NCBI GenBank assembly: GCA_025201765.1
Contig: MU623349.1
Location: 310,001-374,000, forward strand
Direction of reading: 5' to 3'
DNA: 64,000 nt
From: Daldinia sp. FL1419
Lineage: Eukaryota; Ascomycota; Sordariomycetes; Xylariales; Hypoxylaceae
Shown here: positions 21,962 to 35,400 of the stretch, one piece after another
How positions within the stretch are numbered: position 1 is the first letter of the stretch
How the letters are laid out: every line of letters begins with the position of its first letter
Program-made: the position numbers and the translations under genes
The notes under the pieces: generated by a model
Databases searched by the model: none
Told to the model about the DNA's origin: nothing
The model's input: only the letters and a program-made list of their open reading frames with translations

Positions 21962-24900
21962 CTCGGGAGACTACGGCGAAGAGTCTTTGCCGTAGGCCAT
22001 ACTCACTTTTGACGCACTTGACTATACGAATCCGGATGCTGAATCATAGATTTTGGATCCGCTTTTTCGGCTTACCTCGCGGAGAGGCAATTTATGGATA
22101 TCCGAAGTGCACCTAGCGTGCATCCGGTACGAGACAAATGGATACGAAATTGTGTTTTTTGAATTGCGCGAATGTCCATTCCCGAAACAAGGGATCAATA
22201 CGAACACCAACCACTACACGGTTGTCTGGACTTAGGGGGGGGGGGTTAAAATTTTTTTTTTTTCTCTCCATCAGCATGGTTCGGCGTTTAGGAGACGGGT
22301 GATAGGTTAGGGTTTGGCAGTGAACAGAAGTCATAACATCACATCGCAGAAGGGAATCGAGGGGAAGACGCATTAGATTCAGCTAGGATACATAGGATAC
22401 GCCATACTTTGCCAAGATAAGGTTGTTCAAGAAAGGGAGGTTTATTTCGTGCGTAGGCGCCGCGCGCGGGTTTTACGTCCGTACGTAAAGGTAACTTTGC
22501 CCTAGGTAGGTATTGGTATTGGTATTGGTATCGGTAACATTGAGCGGACGGTTTAATTCTATGGCTCGGCGCGCTTTGCAGCTTACTATGTTATACTTAG
22601 GTAGATAATTCATTACCTAAATTCCGTACTTATATCTTTTGACTAACTACTGCTATGCACATGTGTATTTGCCTTACGTATGCGCTGCGCGGATGTGGCT
22701 TGTGATGGTGCATGTGATAATCACGAGGAGGGGACGGCTGGAGAGGGCGAGGCTGTTTGAGGAAAGGAGAGCTAAGGCGAGATGTACATAATGCACCTAG
22801 GTAAGTAGGTACCTAAGGTTAGGTAGGTAGGTAGTCTAGGCTAGGCTAGGATATGTAGATGGGCAAGATCATCGCGTATATAATTATTTTATTATTGTAC
22901 ATACGTGGTATTAACAATTCTTATTACGGAGCCCGGCGTAGCCTACGTTACACGGACTACGCGACTCGAGACCCTGCATTAGTCCCCGTCGGGTCGGTAA
23001 GGTAAGGGTTTCGGAGGCTAGAACCCCTGGGAGAGAGGTACGTAGCAGCAGCAGGGCAGGAATAGTTTAACGGTTAGCGTGGTGTTGGGTCTTGTAGGGG
23101 TAGGTAGCTAGGTAGGTAGTATCGTGGTATTCAAGTCAGCTGAGCGCGGGCTGGGTTTAAGTGGGTTGGGTTGGGTCTGGTCTGGACTGGGATGCTGTAG
23201 ATGCGCGAGTTTAATACTTGTGTTAAGGAGATGGTAGAGGCTAGGTTAGATATGCAGAGTGTATTTCTGGAACAAAGCTAGGAGGTATGGTAGTGCTACG
23301 TAGGGGAGTAGGGTATAGGGTATAAGTTGGTTGGGTGAGTAAGTTAGTTCTGTCCTGACGAACGGGTCTAGCTCGGGTAGGAACCTATTTTAGATGGTTA
23401 GGCGCGCGAGGCGTGAGGGCTAAAGTATCTCCTCACTCAACCTGCCCTAAGGTGAACTACCTAGGTCAGGCTAGGTGTGTATGTAACGTACGCAGGAGGC
23501 TCCAGGTCGTAGGGAGGGGGGAGAGGAGGAGAAAAGAGGGAGTTTCGGAGATCTAGCTTTATGAGGGAAGAGGAGGAAAGTGAGCAAAGTGGGCCGAGCT
23601 ATAATGTGGTTGTGGGCTTGTGGGCTTGTGTGTCGCGTGCAACTCTTCGTCTTTAGTGTTGTGGGAATCCTCGGCTGGACTTGGGTTCGGTGGGCCGGGC
23701 TGTTTAGCTTGGATCTGCTTTAAGTTGACGTACGTGGATGTGTGTGCCTTTTTGGAGTAGCGTCTGTTGAGTTGTTGGTGTTTTAGACTCGAGGAGGCAC
23801 GGTCATGTAAGTACATACAAGTCTGTGCTACCAACTTCCGCGAGATCTGGAGAAGTACGTGCATTCTGTAGGGTGTTAGTAAGAAACTACCTAGTATGAT
23901 ATGCACCTATGTAAGGAGAGGAGAGAGAACTGGGTCCGGGGAGAAGCTTTTGCTTTTGCTAGATAGAGTGCTGAGTAAAGACCGGTGGCGTCTGAGGTGA
24001 TAGATCACGAGAGATCCGTTATTTGAGAGATTTCTTTGTGATGAGCCTAGAATATGACGCGTATAGTAGCTACCTACCCCGTATGAATAGGCACTCTTCG
24101 GGTGGCATCTTACGAGCGTGATATCAAGACCCTTTTATTACACGGTGGGATCCGTAAGTGAGGTGATACATATAGGATAGAATATCGTGTACATACGAAG
24201 TGACATCTCTGTCGCATTTCGTGTTCGGGTAGAGATCCCGTAAGCTGACGTACATTATTATCCACGTGCCCTGACCGACTGACAGGAAGTTCTGTAAGAC
24301 GCGAGCTTGCTGTGTATCCGTATATCGGACGTAAAGAATATGGTTGTACGAGACCAGTTTCGAGACTATTTGGCTCATGAACTTGGAGACGAAGAGGACG
24401 AAGATGGCGATGGCGATACCTAGGGGAACAATTGATCTATAGTTACTCTCTCTTCGAACTTTAATTACTCTCCTAGCCTATTACAATATAACTAAGGTGA
24501 ACTTGAACATAGCAGACCGAATATGATGTACGCACTAGGAAGAACGCACGAGTGTAGAGTAGAGCCGTCGAAAACATCGCAAATTCATTAGTTACACACA
24601 GGAAAGCAGCAACCGGCATATCTCCCGGCCGCTCCTCATCTATAAACAAGTTCCCTTTCCTTTCCTTTCCCGCGTCCTACGGGACGCAAATTATAGGTAC
24701 TTTTTCTGCCGCCTTTTTATTTTCCCTCTGGTCTTCCTTTTAAGTTTTTCTTTTTCTTTTGTGTGAACCGAAATCGAAGACTGATAAAAATCCGCTGGAA
24801 CGCCTGGCTACCCCCCAGATCGTTCCGTAAACAAAGACGTAGAGGATGGAAATATGACTTTTCCATCGGCCGTGAGGCACAACATTCTCTGTAAGCGAGC

Positions 24901-25606
24901 GTATCCCCCTTTTGCCGCGAAAAAAAGAGAAAAAAACAAACAAACAAATAACGAAAACAAGAACAATAGCAGCAGCAGCAGCAGCAGCAGCGTGCTGGGA
25001 CTGCTAGAGTATAGCGACCTCGCTATTACGCTGCCATTTCACCGGCCGTATCTCATTTCTCTGAGCATGTCATTCGTCTCCGTGACTCATTCCCTTAAAT
25101 CGTGGATCTCCCCATCGGTTTCGTAAATTTTTTTTTCCATGTTCGATCCAGTCGTTGGAGGCAAAGTTGTCGTGATTCGAAAAGACAGGGAAGTGGGATG
25201 CTGAAATCGTGTAGTTGCGAGAATAGGTGACAGCGATTAAAACCGACACGCCCAGCTCTTTGTAAAACAAGATATAAAAAAGGAAATAAAGAAAAGACGA
25301 CGAGTTCTGCATAGAAGTCTATCGAGGGTATATCTTGGATTGGACGCCTTATGCAAGAAGCAAAGAACGCCGCCAAGATGCCGTAAAGGACAAACTTTTC
25401 CGAACCGAGAGAAAAACATGGCGTTATGTACAGTTGCCACGGTATGTAGTTGGGTATCCAGTCTATATGAACACATCTATGCCGAAGAATCAATGCGGGG
25501 ACTAGAAACCTCCGGTTGAGTGAAGGCTATCAACGCCGAGTAGCGACTCGAGAAATTAATAGTAATCGAAGTCGCTGGTAGCAAGCAATGGAGAGAGCAG
25601 CGGATC
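21962..25606. other. Convergent 3.6-kb spacer
   Basis: Lies between the 3' ends of the Ral2-like and Sfp1-like genes. I see no supportable gene. It holds a G-run followed by a T-run at 22238-22262, a GGTATT tandem (about 22511-22535), many TAGG/AGGT motifs (22795-22860, 23098-23120), and an (AGC)8 microsatellite at 24968-24991. Open frames here overlap on several frames and lack motifs. Long 3' UTRs or noncoding transcripts are possible. Confidence 0.55.
24968..24991. repeat. (AGC)8 microsatellite
   Basis: Eight perfect AGC units read directly. It would encode polyserine in one plus-strand frame, but no accepted gene covers it. Confidence 0.9.
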
Positions 25607-28298
25607 CTATAACTGCATCTCCTCGCCTATTCCGGGAAGTCCGTGACTGATGTTAGCCATGTTAAAGGACATCTGGTTGTTAGCAGCCAGGTTGGCTCGG
25701 ATGTTAGCAGCTTGAGCTTGAATTTCGCAAGCAGATGAGTGTTGCTTGTGCTATTGCTTATTGTTAGCGCCTGTATAAGATATAAGATATATGGATGTAT
25801 ATATATAATATATGTACCCTCTAGGTAGGTAGGTATGTACCCAGGATACGAATAAAATAATGAAATGATAATATGATAATATGATAAAAATAGGAATGAC
25901 GTACGTATTTAAGACCGTTCAAGTTCTTGTAGCGTTTGTGGCAGTATTCGCACTTGTGTGGCTTCTCCTTCTCCATACCGGTCTCGCCAGGATAAGGCGC
26001 AGATGTTTCGGGGTTTACGATGGAGAAAGAACCATCACCGTTCTCATGGAGCTGTTGATTTTGGTGGCCATGTTGTTTGTGGTACCTGCATAATCAATTT
26101 AGCGACAGGTTAAGATAAGGGCCGGAAAATTCAAAACGGTGGAGGGAGGGGAAGGAGACAAAGTCTCAGTCTTAAGCGGGAAAATAGACAAGAAAAAAAA
26201 AAAAGGATAAACTTACTTCAAGCCGTTCTGGTTCTTATAAGCTTTCTCGCATCCTATGACCGGACACTTGAAAGGCTTGTCTTCCTCAGGTGGAATAACC
26301 AGAGATCCAGGGTTTGCGATCGCACGTTGCAGTGCTGCCAAGTGGTTGGGATCCGTGATGTTTCCAAACTGGCTTGCATCCAATCCAAACTGAGCCATCT
26401 GCTGTTGTAGCGCTCTCTGACTTGCCGGCCCACCGTTCGGGCTGTAAAGCCGCTTAGCCGGGTCGTCAATGAAGTATTCAGAGATGTTAGAGCCGTCGAA
26501 ACCTGTCATGTTATTAAGGTTAATATTGTTTAACGAAGAGAAGTCCATGTCTCCCATTCCGTCCTTGTTTCCACCCATCTGTTGCCCCAATGCGGCTTGC
26601 TGGGTTGTCAGAGTAGGCGTGTTCACTGACGAGACAGTAGGATTGTTCTGGAAGCCGAAATTATTAGCGCCGGGCGTGGACGGCTGCGATGTTCGGAGAG
26701 CTTGATGTTGTAAGCCGGGGGTGCTCAATTGTAGCTGAGGTCGCTGTTGTTGCCCAAACATCTGTCGGGTCTGTTGGATGGTCCGCTGACTGTCGTCTAT
26801 TTCCATCATACCAACGGTGTCATCCATTTCCATGTCACCAACAGCATCCATCTCGTCATTAGATTGCATCCGGTTCAACTGCTGGTTCCGCTTCTGAGCG
26901 TTCGAGTCCATCCCCGAAGACTGTCTTGTCATCTGCAATGCACCAAAGCCCAATCCTGAACCGAGGTTGCTTCCCACATTTCCGAACCGTTGGCTCGATC
27001 CCATTTGCGTCTGATGCTGGAAGCCTTGCGAGTCCTGTCGTCCATTCCCCATCGACATGGATGGTCGGTTGCTGACTGAAAGCCTATGGGGCATCGGGAT
27101 ACCGGACCCATTCCGGTTTGGCTGGGCATTCTGGCCCGTGTGGACCGTCTCATAGTGGCGAAGCAGATCGTGCATCGTGTCCAACTTGAGGTCGCAACAT
27201 ATGAAGTTGCGCAGATACTCGGCTTCCATCTTAGGAATATATGAGTTAGAGTGGAATGAGGGCGATTGATGAGCACCGGTGAACGGTGACGTGCCTGTCA
27301 TTACGAGGCTATTTGTCGCGAGACATTATAATTAGCCACTTGCCATCGGAGGATTTTCACATGCACGAACAGAAACAGAAACGTCTCATGGAAAAGAAAA
27401 TAAGAAATCAAAGCAAAAGGTCGGGTAAAACGGAAGCGCTGCGTAACAAGAAGCACGTCCTCGATGAGTAACGGGAAGGGAGGGGGAACATGAGGAAGGA
27501 CACGAGGACGTGAGGACAAGAAAATCGATAAAAGAAAAAGAACAAATAATAATAATAATAATCGAAAATAATAATAACAATAATAATGATAATGATAATA
27601 ATCGGTGCGACTTACTCATCTCTAATGAAGCTCCCGACTGAAACGCCGCCCCAACTCATACCGTTCATTAAACTGCCGGCCAAGCTCTCCCGTCTGGTGC
27701 GATTAGCCTGTTCGCGATTCGGGTTGATCATGGAAATGGGCTTTGGACCAGCGCTGACGAAGGAATCCTGGCGACTACGGCTCACGGCCGAGTCGAGCGC
27801 AGGACCTGTGGTCATTTCGAGGTCGATATCACCGTCTACGGTAACTTGAAGCCAGTCGGACTCGGCGGGGTGAAGTTGACCTGGAGGAGGCGAGGCGGAA
27901 TTGGAGTTGCGAATTCTTGGAGTGGTGGTCGCGATATCTATTGGCTTAGAAGCGGAGAGGGAGAGAGGGGATGCAGATCCAGATGCGGTTACGGACGCGG
28001 ATGCGGCAGCAGATGTAGAGATAGATGCGCCGGTGGGTTCGGAAGCGAAATAATTATTGCGACCGGGAAAATTAAATTGGTCGTCCGGAGTTGCGGGTTG
28101 TGGTGAGGGTGACGGCGAGGTGAGGGAATGTGAGGAAGTTGGTGTAGGAGCAGCGGCAGCGGCGAGGTCAGAGCCAGCGCTAGAATTATTATTGTTTTCG
28201 GCGCTGCTGCGGCTGCTAAACGGATGCTCGGTGTCATTAGTCGCTGGGAATGGGGTACGTGTCGTGCCTGTTAGCCATCGACCCAGGGCGCCCTTCAT
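25607..28298 (-). CDS. Sfp1-like C2H2 zinc-finger transcription factor
   Basis: Four exons, 28298-27616, 27308-26217, 26085-25905 and 25750-25607, 699 residues. Exon 1 is Ser/Pro/Ala-rich and ends in MSWGGVSVGSFIRD, a conserved block. The join gives MTGTSPF and a degenerate first finger (CCDLKLDTMHDLLRHYETVH, about 265-284). A long Gln/Asn/Met-rich middle follows. Two C-terminal fingers come next: FKCPVIGCEKAYKNQNGLKY (Cys576, Cys581) and HKCEYCHKRYKNLNGLKYH (Cys637, Cys640, His653, His656). The split fingers match yeast Sfp1, a nuclear regulator of ribosomal protein and ribosome-biogenesis genes controlled by TOR. Each intron interrupts a finger or conserved block, which makes the splice calls firm. 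Intron 1 contains an AAT-rich microsatellite. The target genes in this organism cannot be read. Confidence 0.88.
27545..27598. repeat. AAT/GATAAT microsatellite in intron 1 of the Sfp1-like gene
   Basis: Near-continuous AAT, AAC and GAT triplets read directly; entirely intronic (intron 27615-27309). Confidence 0.85.
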
Positions 28299-29180
28299 GG
28301 TGATTGGTGCTGATTGGTGCTGAATATAGTGGACCTGCGACCCTTGAGAATGGTCCTTCCTGGTCCTCGGTCCTTGGGCTGGCCTTCTGGTTCTTCCTTC
28401 TTCTCAGGTGGGCAAAAAAAGGTATGTACCCTTTTTCCCTACTATCCTAGCTAGGTAGGAATAGGTACCTATCTTTGTACCTTTTATTTTTTTTGTTCCT
28501 CTTGTAAGTGGTAGGTACCCAACAAACGGAGAGTAACTAAACTCGACCTTGTGGCTTTTTAATTGTTTTCTTTTTTTTGGCCTTAGGCTATAAGTGGCAA
28601 GAAAAAATAAATTGGTTAGTAAAATATTTCAATGTTTCAATTGAGAGGAACAATTCTAAAAAAATCGAAAATAACGAAAAAGTGATCTCGAATATTATAA
28701 GAGACAATGACGAACAGGTAAGACGGAATTATGAAGCCAACCCGAAATTAGTTCAGTTCAATGTGTTAGTGGCATTGTACATGAGTAGTGTTGGTCTCCA
28801 AGGTTTCGAATACGGGGATAAGGGGAACATGGGAACATGGGAACATGGGGATATGGGAATAAACGAATAACTCGTGATCGAAGCCCGAGCTAGGGAATGG
28901 GCGAAGGAAGGCAAAAGAAACCTTTGGGGATAATAGGTAACGGGATGTTTGGAAGATGCTTAAAGACGGGGAGCGGATGGGCGAATCCGAAAGTAAAGGT
29001 GCTTTTCCGTCTGGTCTTGACTAAGGTACGTACATAAGGTACGAAATTAGGTCGAGGACTTACAGGATTATGACCGCAGTCAAAAGGTATGCGAATGTTT
29101 GAAGAGTCGTATCGTAGGAATATCCGAATCTGTTGTACAACCTGCGACTTACAACTTATGCGCGTAACTCATGCGCGCAT

Positions 29181-29232
29181 GTGTGTGTCTGCGTGTCTGC
29201 GTGTCTGTGTGTGTCTGTGTCTGTGTCTGCGT
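29181..29232. repeat. GTGTCT(G) simple repeat
   Basis: About 50 bases of GTGTCTGC / GTGTCT units with some slippage, read directly. Confidence 0.8.
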
Positions 29233-30312
29233 ATGGGATGTATGGATGATATGGGACGTAGGTATGGATGCGTTGTATATATGTACGAATGTGAAAGGTA
29301 TGAGCATGTGTGTGAGGAGGAGGTATTAAACGTATATGAACAGTACGTAGTATCGTATAGTGTGTAGAACTACCTATGTGGTATGTAGTATGTGTAGTAC
29401 ATACATATGGGTATTGTACATATGGTCAAGTATAACGTATGTAAGCTTAACGACGACAAGGGCAGGGGGCCTTGCTTTGATTGAATCGCTGTGCACTGGG
29501 CAGGTCCAGATTAAACGCTACCTAGGTGACTGGATGGGGTCCGGAGAGGGGTGGGCGTGGGCGTGGGCGGATGCAAACTGTAACCAAACACGGTACGATC
29601 GATTAGCTCGCGAATATCACGCTTGGTCCAGGCTGTCGAGCGTCTCCAGCTGCAGGTGGTCTCCAGCGTATCTTTGCTCTGTCCGAATGTGGATAGGTAT
29701 CCAGCGGGCAGTATGAAATGTATGAAATAAATAAATAAATAATATAAAAGTAAAATAGTAGCAGTAACAAAAGATGGCGGCGAAACAACCCCACGACGTA
29801 GAATCACACGGAAGCACGAGCTTCGACCGAGCAGCTGGTAGTCGGTAATAGTCACCGCAGAGGAGGCAAATCACACTGGCTTGGGGACAGAGACGCAATA
29901 TTTCGCCTCTTTTCCCTTCTCTGCTCTAAACGTAACTCCGATCTGAACTCGCGGATACGTGCTGCCAAGCTAAGCCAACTTATAACTCTAATATTTCTCA
30001 AGCCACGTTTATTTTGGCGAAACCTCGTCCGTTGCGGAACTAGTCTCGGGGGTTAATGGGTCCAATGGGTCAATGACGGACGAAGCCAACGTAGCTTCTC
30101 GTAGCCCTAAGGAATCGTGGTTTGTCGTAGAGAAAGCCTGGATTAAATTCTAAGTTGCTACTTAGTCAGGTTGTGCAGCAGTTGCTACCGCAGCGGGTTG
30201 CACGGCAGACAGATGGATGGAGGAGGATTATGGTTTATGGCGGGATGATCCCGAAATAAAGATCTGGCGGTAAGTCGACAAGTGATGTAGGTGATGTATG
30301 TGGGCGCAGATG

Positions 30313-30388
30313 GTGTGTGCGTGTGTGCGTGTGTGCGTGCAGGTGGTGCAGATGGTGCAGATAGTGCAAGTGGTGCAGGTAGTGCAGG
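30313..30388. repeat. GTGTGTGC and GGTGCAGAT tandem repeats
   Basis: GTGTGTGC units followed directly by about seven imperfect copies of a 9-base unit of GGTGCAGAT type (GTGGTGCAG, ATAGTGCAA and similar). Confidence 0.75.
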
Positions 30389-32377
30389 GCGGTGATTATC
30401 TTGGAGGCGGCTATTAACGCGGGCCGGGGGGGTTAGGAATCGAGACAATCGAGACACCCGAACAATATGTCTAACCGAAGTATAAGTGGTGTATGGAAGT
30501 GATATTTAGGGGGTATGCGAGCACATTAGAAAGCACGTTGGCACGTTGCACGTACAAGGTATTGTATTGTATGTAGGTTATCGTATGTAGGTATGTATCT
30601 GTATTATACGAGAGTTTTAGAAACGTGGGCTGTCGTATTTTAATACCATCTCTACAATTCCACGGATCGACTTGTGGGTAACAACCTTGTGTATTGGATA
30701 GTGAGGCCAGCGAGAGTAATGGAAGCTAGCTCAAAGGTGACAATATCAACCTTACCTGGTCGACTTGGATCAGACTTGGATATAACAGGTCTACTACATT
30801 TATGATTTTAGGCTCACGGGATAGGACGAGACTAGTTACATACACGCATACGTTTGTGATCACTACCGAACTATGGCACCTAATCTAACGGTAATCTCCT
30901 AAACTGACTTAGACCAGAGGGTTAGACCAGTTAGAGAGGCCATTTAGAACCAGTTAAGCCAATGTCTAGATGCTATGTATATGGATGGATATGGATGGGG
31001 ACGGATATTTTTTATGGATAAGTATGGATTAAATAGCATGGACAGTATGATAGGCAAACAAATCCACACCTACGGTAGGCAGTTTGAGCCTACTGCGTTT
31101 CTTGTATTTATTAGTCTGTTAGTGTAGTTTAATATTCTGGTCGAAGGGAAATGGAAACTCCTGCTGCTCCTCTTAGTTAGCTGGGTGGCACTAGCATCTC
31201 CCACCGAGGACCGGGCTCTTGAATCCATAGCGAGTAGTATCGTCAGGTTTGTTGATCAGTGACGATTAGTCCCCATCGCTGGGGAAAGGCTAAGGAGGCA
31301 CGTACATGGCCTAATTTCATCACCCAACGATTCCACATTAGGATAGCAGGGATACCGAAGCCTCAATGAGGGATTGTTTTCTGCCGTTTTCTACCTTGGG
31401 CAGCCAATGCTCACGCTGCTTGGAACCTCGGAAGTCGAATAGCATGTAAAGGGAAGAAAACGGCCGTGACAAGTGCGCTACCACCTATTGATACTTTCAA
31501 CGCAGCGAGCTGTATCGGGGCATCGTATTGTTCTTATTCAAAACCCGTTGGAATGAGATGGTGTGGGACTCACATGGCTCGACGTTACACCCAACGGCTA
31601 GGTTCTGTTACGGAGTTAAGGTCCCAGGGATGTTGAGCGACTTGACACCGATTAAGGCAAGCCGATGCATGTGGGACTTTGCTAGGGTACCCCGACTGGG
31701 GGGTGTATTTCTCGATCAAGCCTTCGTTTGCTACATAATAGATGTTAATAAGTTCCCATCTCTTTTGAGGCTATTATTATTCAGTCCTAAGTTTACTCTT
31801 ACGGTTGAATCCAAGTTCTGGAGAATAAGTATCCACGATAATGACGCTACGTGTTGCATTACCTATCAGGTACGGAGTTGAATGCTACTTGCACGCGGTG
31901 GTCCTCTCATCCTTTCTCCTGTTTACAGCTGCTTTCGGACAGCTTACCAGACGGTTTAGACGGCTTAGACGACTTAGACGGTTAAAATAAGTTTGGACCA
32001 AACAAGGCTACCCAGCCTTGAATCTTTAAAGATCTTATTAGTCGGAATTCGACCTGCTGCTCCGTAGTCCATACGTACCCGCGAGTAAACTCGATCAAGT
32101 AACCGCTTCGTTGTTTACGCGCGAATATAAATGCATGGGGAATTGGGGAGTAAGCAGGCAGACGGGCTAGAATGACGGGCAGTATGCGTGTATGACTCGA
32201 CCCGCGGACGAGGCCGTATAAGCTCATTCTCACGCACAAATTGCCACACGATGCGGCCATCAGCAACTTTACCCTCGTTAATTCCTCATTAATTAAACTG
32301 CTTGCATGAGAAATATGCTTCGTTATTACTCGTACGGCAGCGCGACATGCATACATATTCGGGCTCAAACGACCAAC

Positions 32378-32403
32378 GCAATCGCAATCGCAATCGCAAT
32401 CGG
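32378..32403. repeat. CGCAAT tandem repeat
   Basis: Four copies of CGCAAT read directly; no accepted gene overlaps it. Confidence 0.8.
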
Positions 32404-35400
32404 GACTTATGTTTCTAACTATCATCTGCTGTACATACACACCTAACCACTTACACGGTAACACTTTTAGGTATACGGTAACACCAATACGGTAACATTT
32501 GCATAGGTACCTACCTACCTACCTACTTACCTACCTACCTAGCTGCCTACCTGTACAATACAAGTAACTAACCTTAGACAGTACCTAGTAGGTATCAGCT
32601 TGCGAAAAGGGAGCCGTCCTGTCAAAAACCGAACATACGGGACAGTCCTAGGTATTCCGTAACATAACATAAACCCAACATAGCATAATATAACATAAGA
32701 GGTCTCCATTCTCGTTAGTGCGGCGACGTCCCATTCGCTAGGTGTTGCCCTGACTCATACCCCGGTATCCCGTCGAATTACAATCACATGTGTCGCCCTC
32801 GATCACCTACTAACTTAACGCCACTTTGTGAATCAAATCAGAGCCTCTCCGACGCCACCACCACCTATTTACTAGCGACCCTCATAGATACGCGCTTGGC
32901 TATTCTAAGTTCTTACTGATAGCTTCAATATAATCCCGTAAGCCGAGGGGTGTTCTTTGCGACCGGCTATCTCGTTGGTGCGCGCGTACTTACTAGGTCA
33001 GAGAACAATCCAACTTACCATTTATAATCCGTTCGAAGATGGCCATATTCGGTTCTCCGCTTCCTCTCATTGGTCTCGGCTAGTCGCACGAGCGGACGCA
33101 AGCAAGTGTGCAAACAACCTTAATCTAGCCATGACCAATACAGTATCAGATTATTGTATCAGACAATCCCAATAATTGCTACGTACGAGTTTGTGGTAGG
33201 CAATTAAGGCTTGGCAGTGCGTGCAAACCGCAAACATTGGTCTCGAGACTTGAGTTGAGATGCCTTGTTACCTAAATGGGCAGGTAATGCTTCGAATGCC
33301 GGGGGCTACCTTAACGATACCGATGTTAGCTAAGCCGTGCCAGAACCCTGTTGTTGGGGGCTTTGCTTTAAGCATATTCTTTCGACGTTCAGCTGGTGCG
33401 GTAATTTTTTTTTTGTTCTCGAAGCCTCGCGACGCCGAGCTGAAAGCAGGAACGACAAAAGTTACCGAATATTTGGCTTCGGGTATTTTTATTTGCCTTC
33501 TACTACCTATGTAAGAATCGAGCAAACCGACCACCGACCACCGACCACCACAACATATATCATACCATGTAGGCTATCACCAACCAGAGCTGCATACCTA
33601 GGTAGGTAGTTATGTAGTATCTACTCACCCACCTACCTAGTTCTCCCACCATTTTTGATAGCCGGTGATAGGCCAGGACAAGGTGTGATAGATAACGTTA
33701 GGCTTACTTTCTATATTAAAAACGTCTACGGCTACGTAGTATAATCGCATGCCTCAGCGACCGGATGACACCCGATGTATGTTATATTTCGGACCATGTA
33801 AGTCGTCGTCGGGTCACCCATGGTATGCAGGACGATATGTAGACCGGGGATATTCGATATGCAAGAAATCCCATGTTGTTCAACCCCATATTCTATCCTC
33901 GTCGTAAGCCTTACGTGCGACATTACGTTGCGACTTAATCTCCTCCACCTTATATAGCGCTATCTGAGAATGTATGTAACGGCAAAGTCTATCCAGCTAC
34001 CTAGGTACGTCCTAGGTTAGGTAGGTAGCTTACCGTAAAAGAGAGGCTTGGAGAAGACATGTTATAGGCGTCAAGAGTGTTAACCTAGAACGTTGCGGAA
34101 ACCCATCGATCTCGAAAAATGATCTTCGATCTCGAAATGATTGTTTCCAAGGTTTCTGGGAAATCTATAATCTACAATGATCCAACCCCGCGACAAATGG
34201 GCGCAGTTCCGCAATTATGACGAAATTGAAGTCTTAAACGGGTAGGTTTACGATACTAATCGATGATCTCGACTCCAATCATTCTCTTTTTTCCACTTGA
34301 CTGGAAACCATCCCAAAACCTCCCTCAACCCCTCAACCTCTCAACCCCCCTCAATCTATTCGCGTGATACTGATGTCAACTCCACGGGGGTAACATGCCC
34401 GGCCTGTCTGGGAATATCCTCCATTCGAGCTCGCAGCTGAAATGTGACGATTTACACCGAGTCATGTATGTCTATGCTACTACACTACTATATGTGGCTT
34501 ACAGCGATCGTATATCGGATCCAACAAGGGGGAATTCCGCAACTGGGGTATACGATGTGTATATACTAACTCTTGATCATATTTCTGACCTCAGCTTCGA
34601 AGTGGCATTCTTAGACAAGGCAAGGTCACCCTTTTTTGGTGTGCTTACGATAATTAACGACTTGTAGGTATGGAATGGAAATGTATGTACGTTACGTATG
34701 ACAAAGATGACAACTCGAGCGGAGCATTCACCGCTTTTTAGACGGTCGCATGTGGAAGATCGAACTGCCGTGTCCAATCGACCGTTTTATTAAATATTCT
34801 TATTCGCTGATCCTCTCCCCCGGGTGCGGATGCGCGAGGCACAGAAGAAGCGCATTTAGAAGATTGTGTACATTCGTAAGGTACCTCTCTCCTCTCCATC
34901 TGAGCAGATGTAGGTATTTACGTACCTAGGTACCTAGTAAATCTGGACATCTACACCTGCCCGGGCATAGGTCGTGCATATACATAGTACGTATGGGTGT
35001 ACATCTGGGACGTATCATTTGTGTCTGCAAGAGCGCTTGCTTGTTTTTTCCTATGATGTGCACTAGCGCATTTGGACCCTGAATTACGATTTCCGCAAAG
35101 GGCACCTTGGCACGCACAGGACGCAGTAAGCAGCATGCTCCTAAGAGCGTGTCTCCACCTTTTTATCTCGTCCCCAGGTCCCTGCAAGGGGAGACAAGGG
35201 TTAGACACACTAAATCCACTAAACATGGCTAAACCTCACTAATCATAACTACCTAACAAGACCTAGGTAATTCCTAATTCCCACTTGGGATTCCACTGGT
35301 CCGGGGGGGTTTACCAGCCCCGGAATAAGCCTCACACCTCACAGAAAGCATCTTCCACTCTGCAGTCCGCACCCAATCTCGATCTTCACGATTCCTACCC

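Noticed and set aside
28577..28870. 97-codon frame near the Sfp1-like promoter
   Set aside because: Starts at TTG in AT-rich DNA and ends in a GGGAACATG repeat; no motif.
31982..32464. 160-codon frame on the minus strand in the gene desert
   Set aside because: Contains the CGCAAT repeat as a Cys-Asp string and no domain-like sequence.
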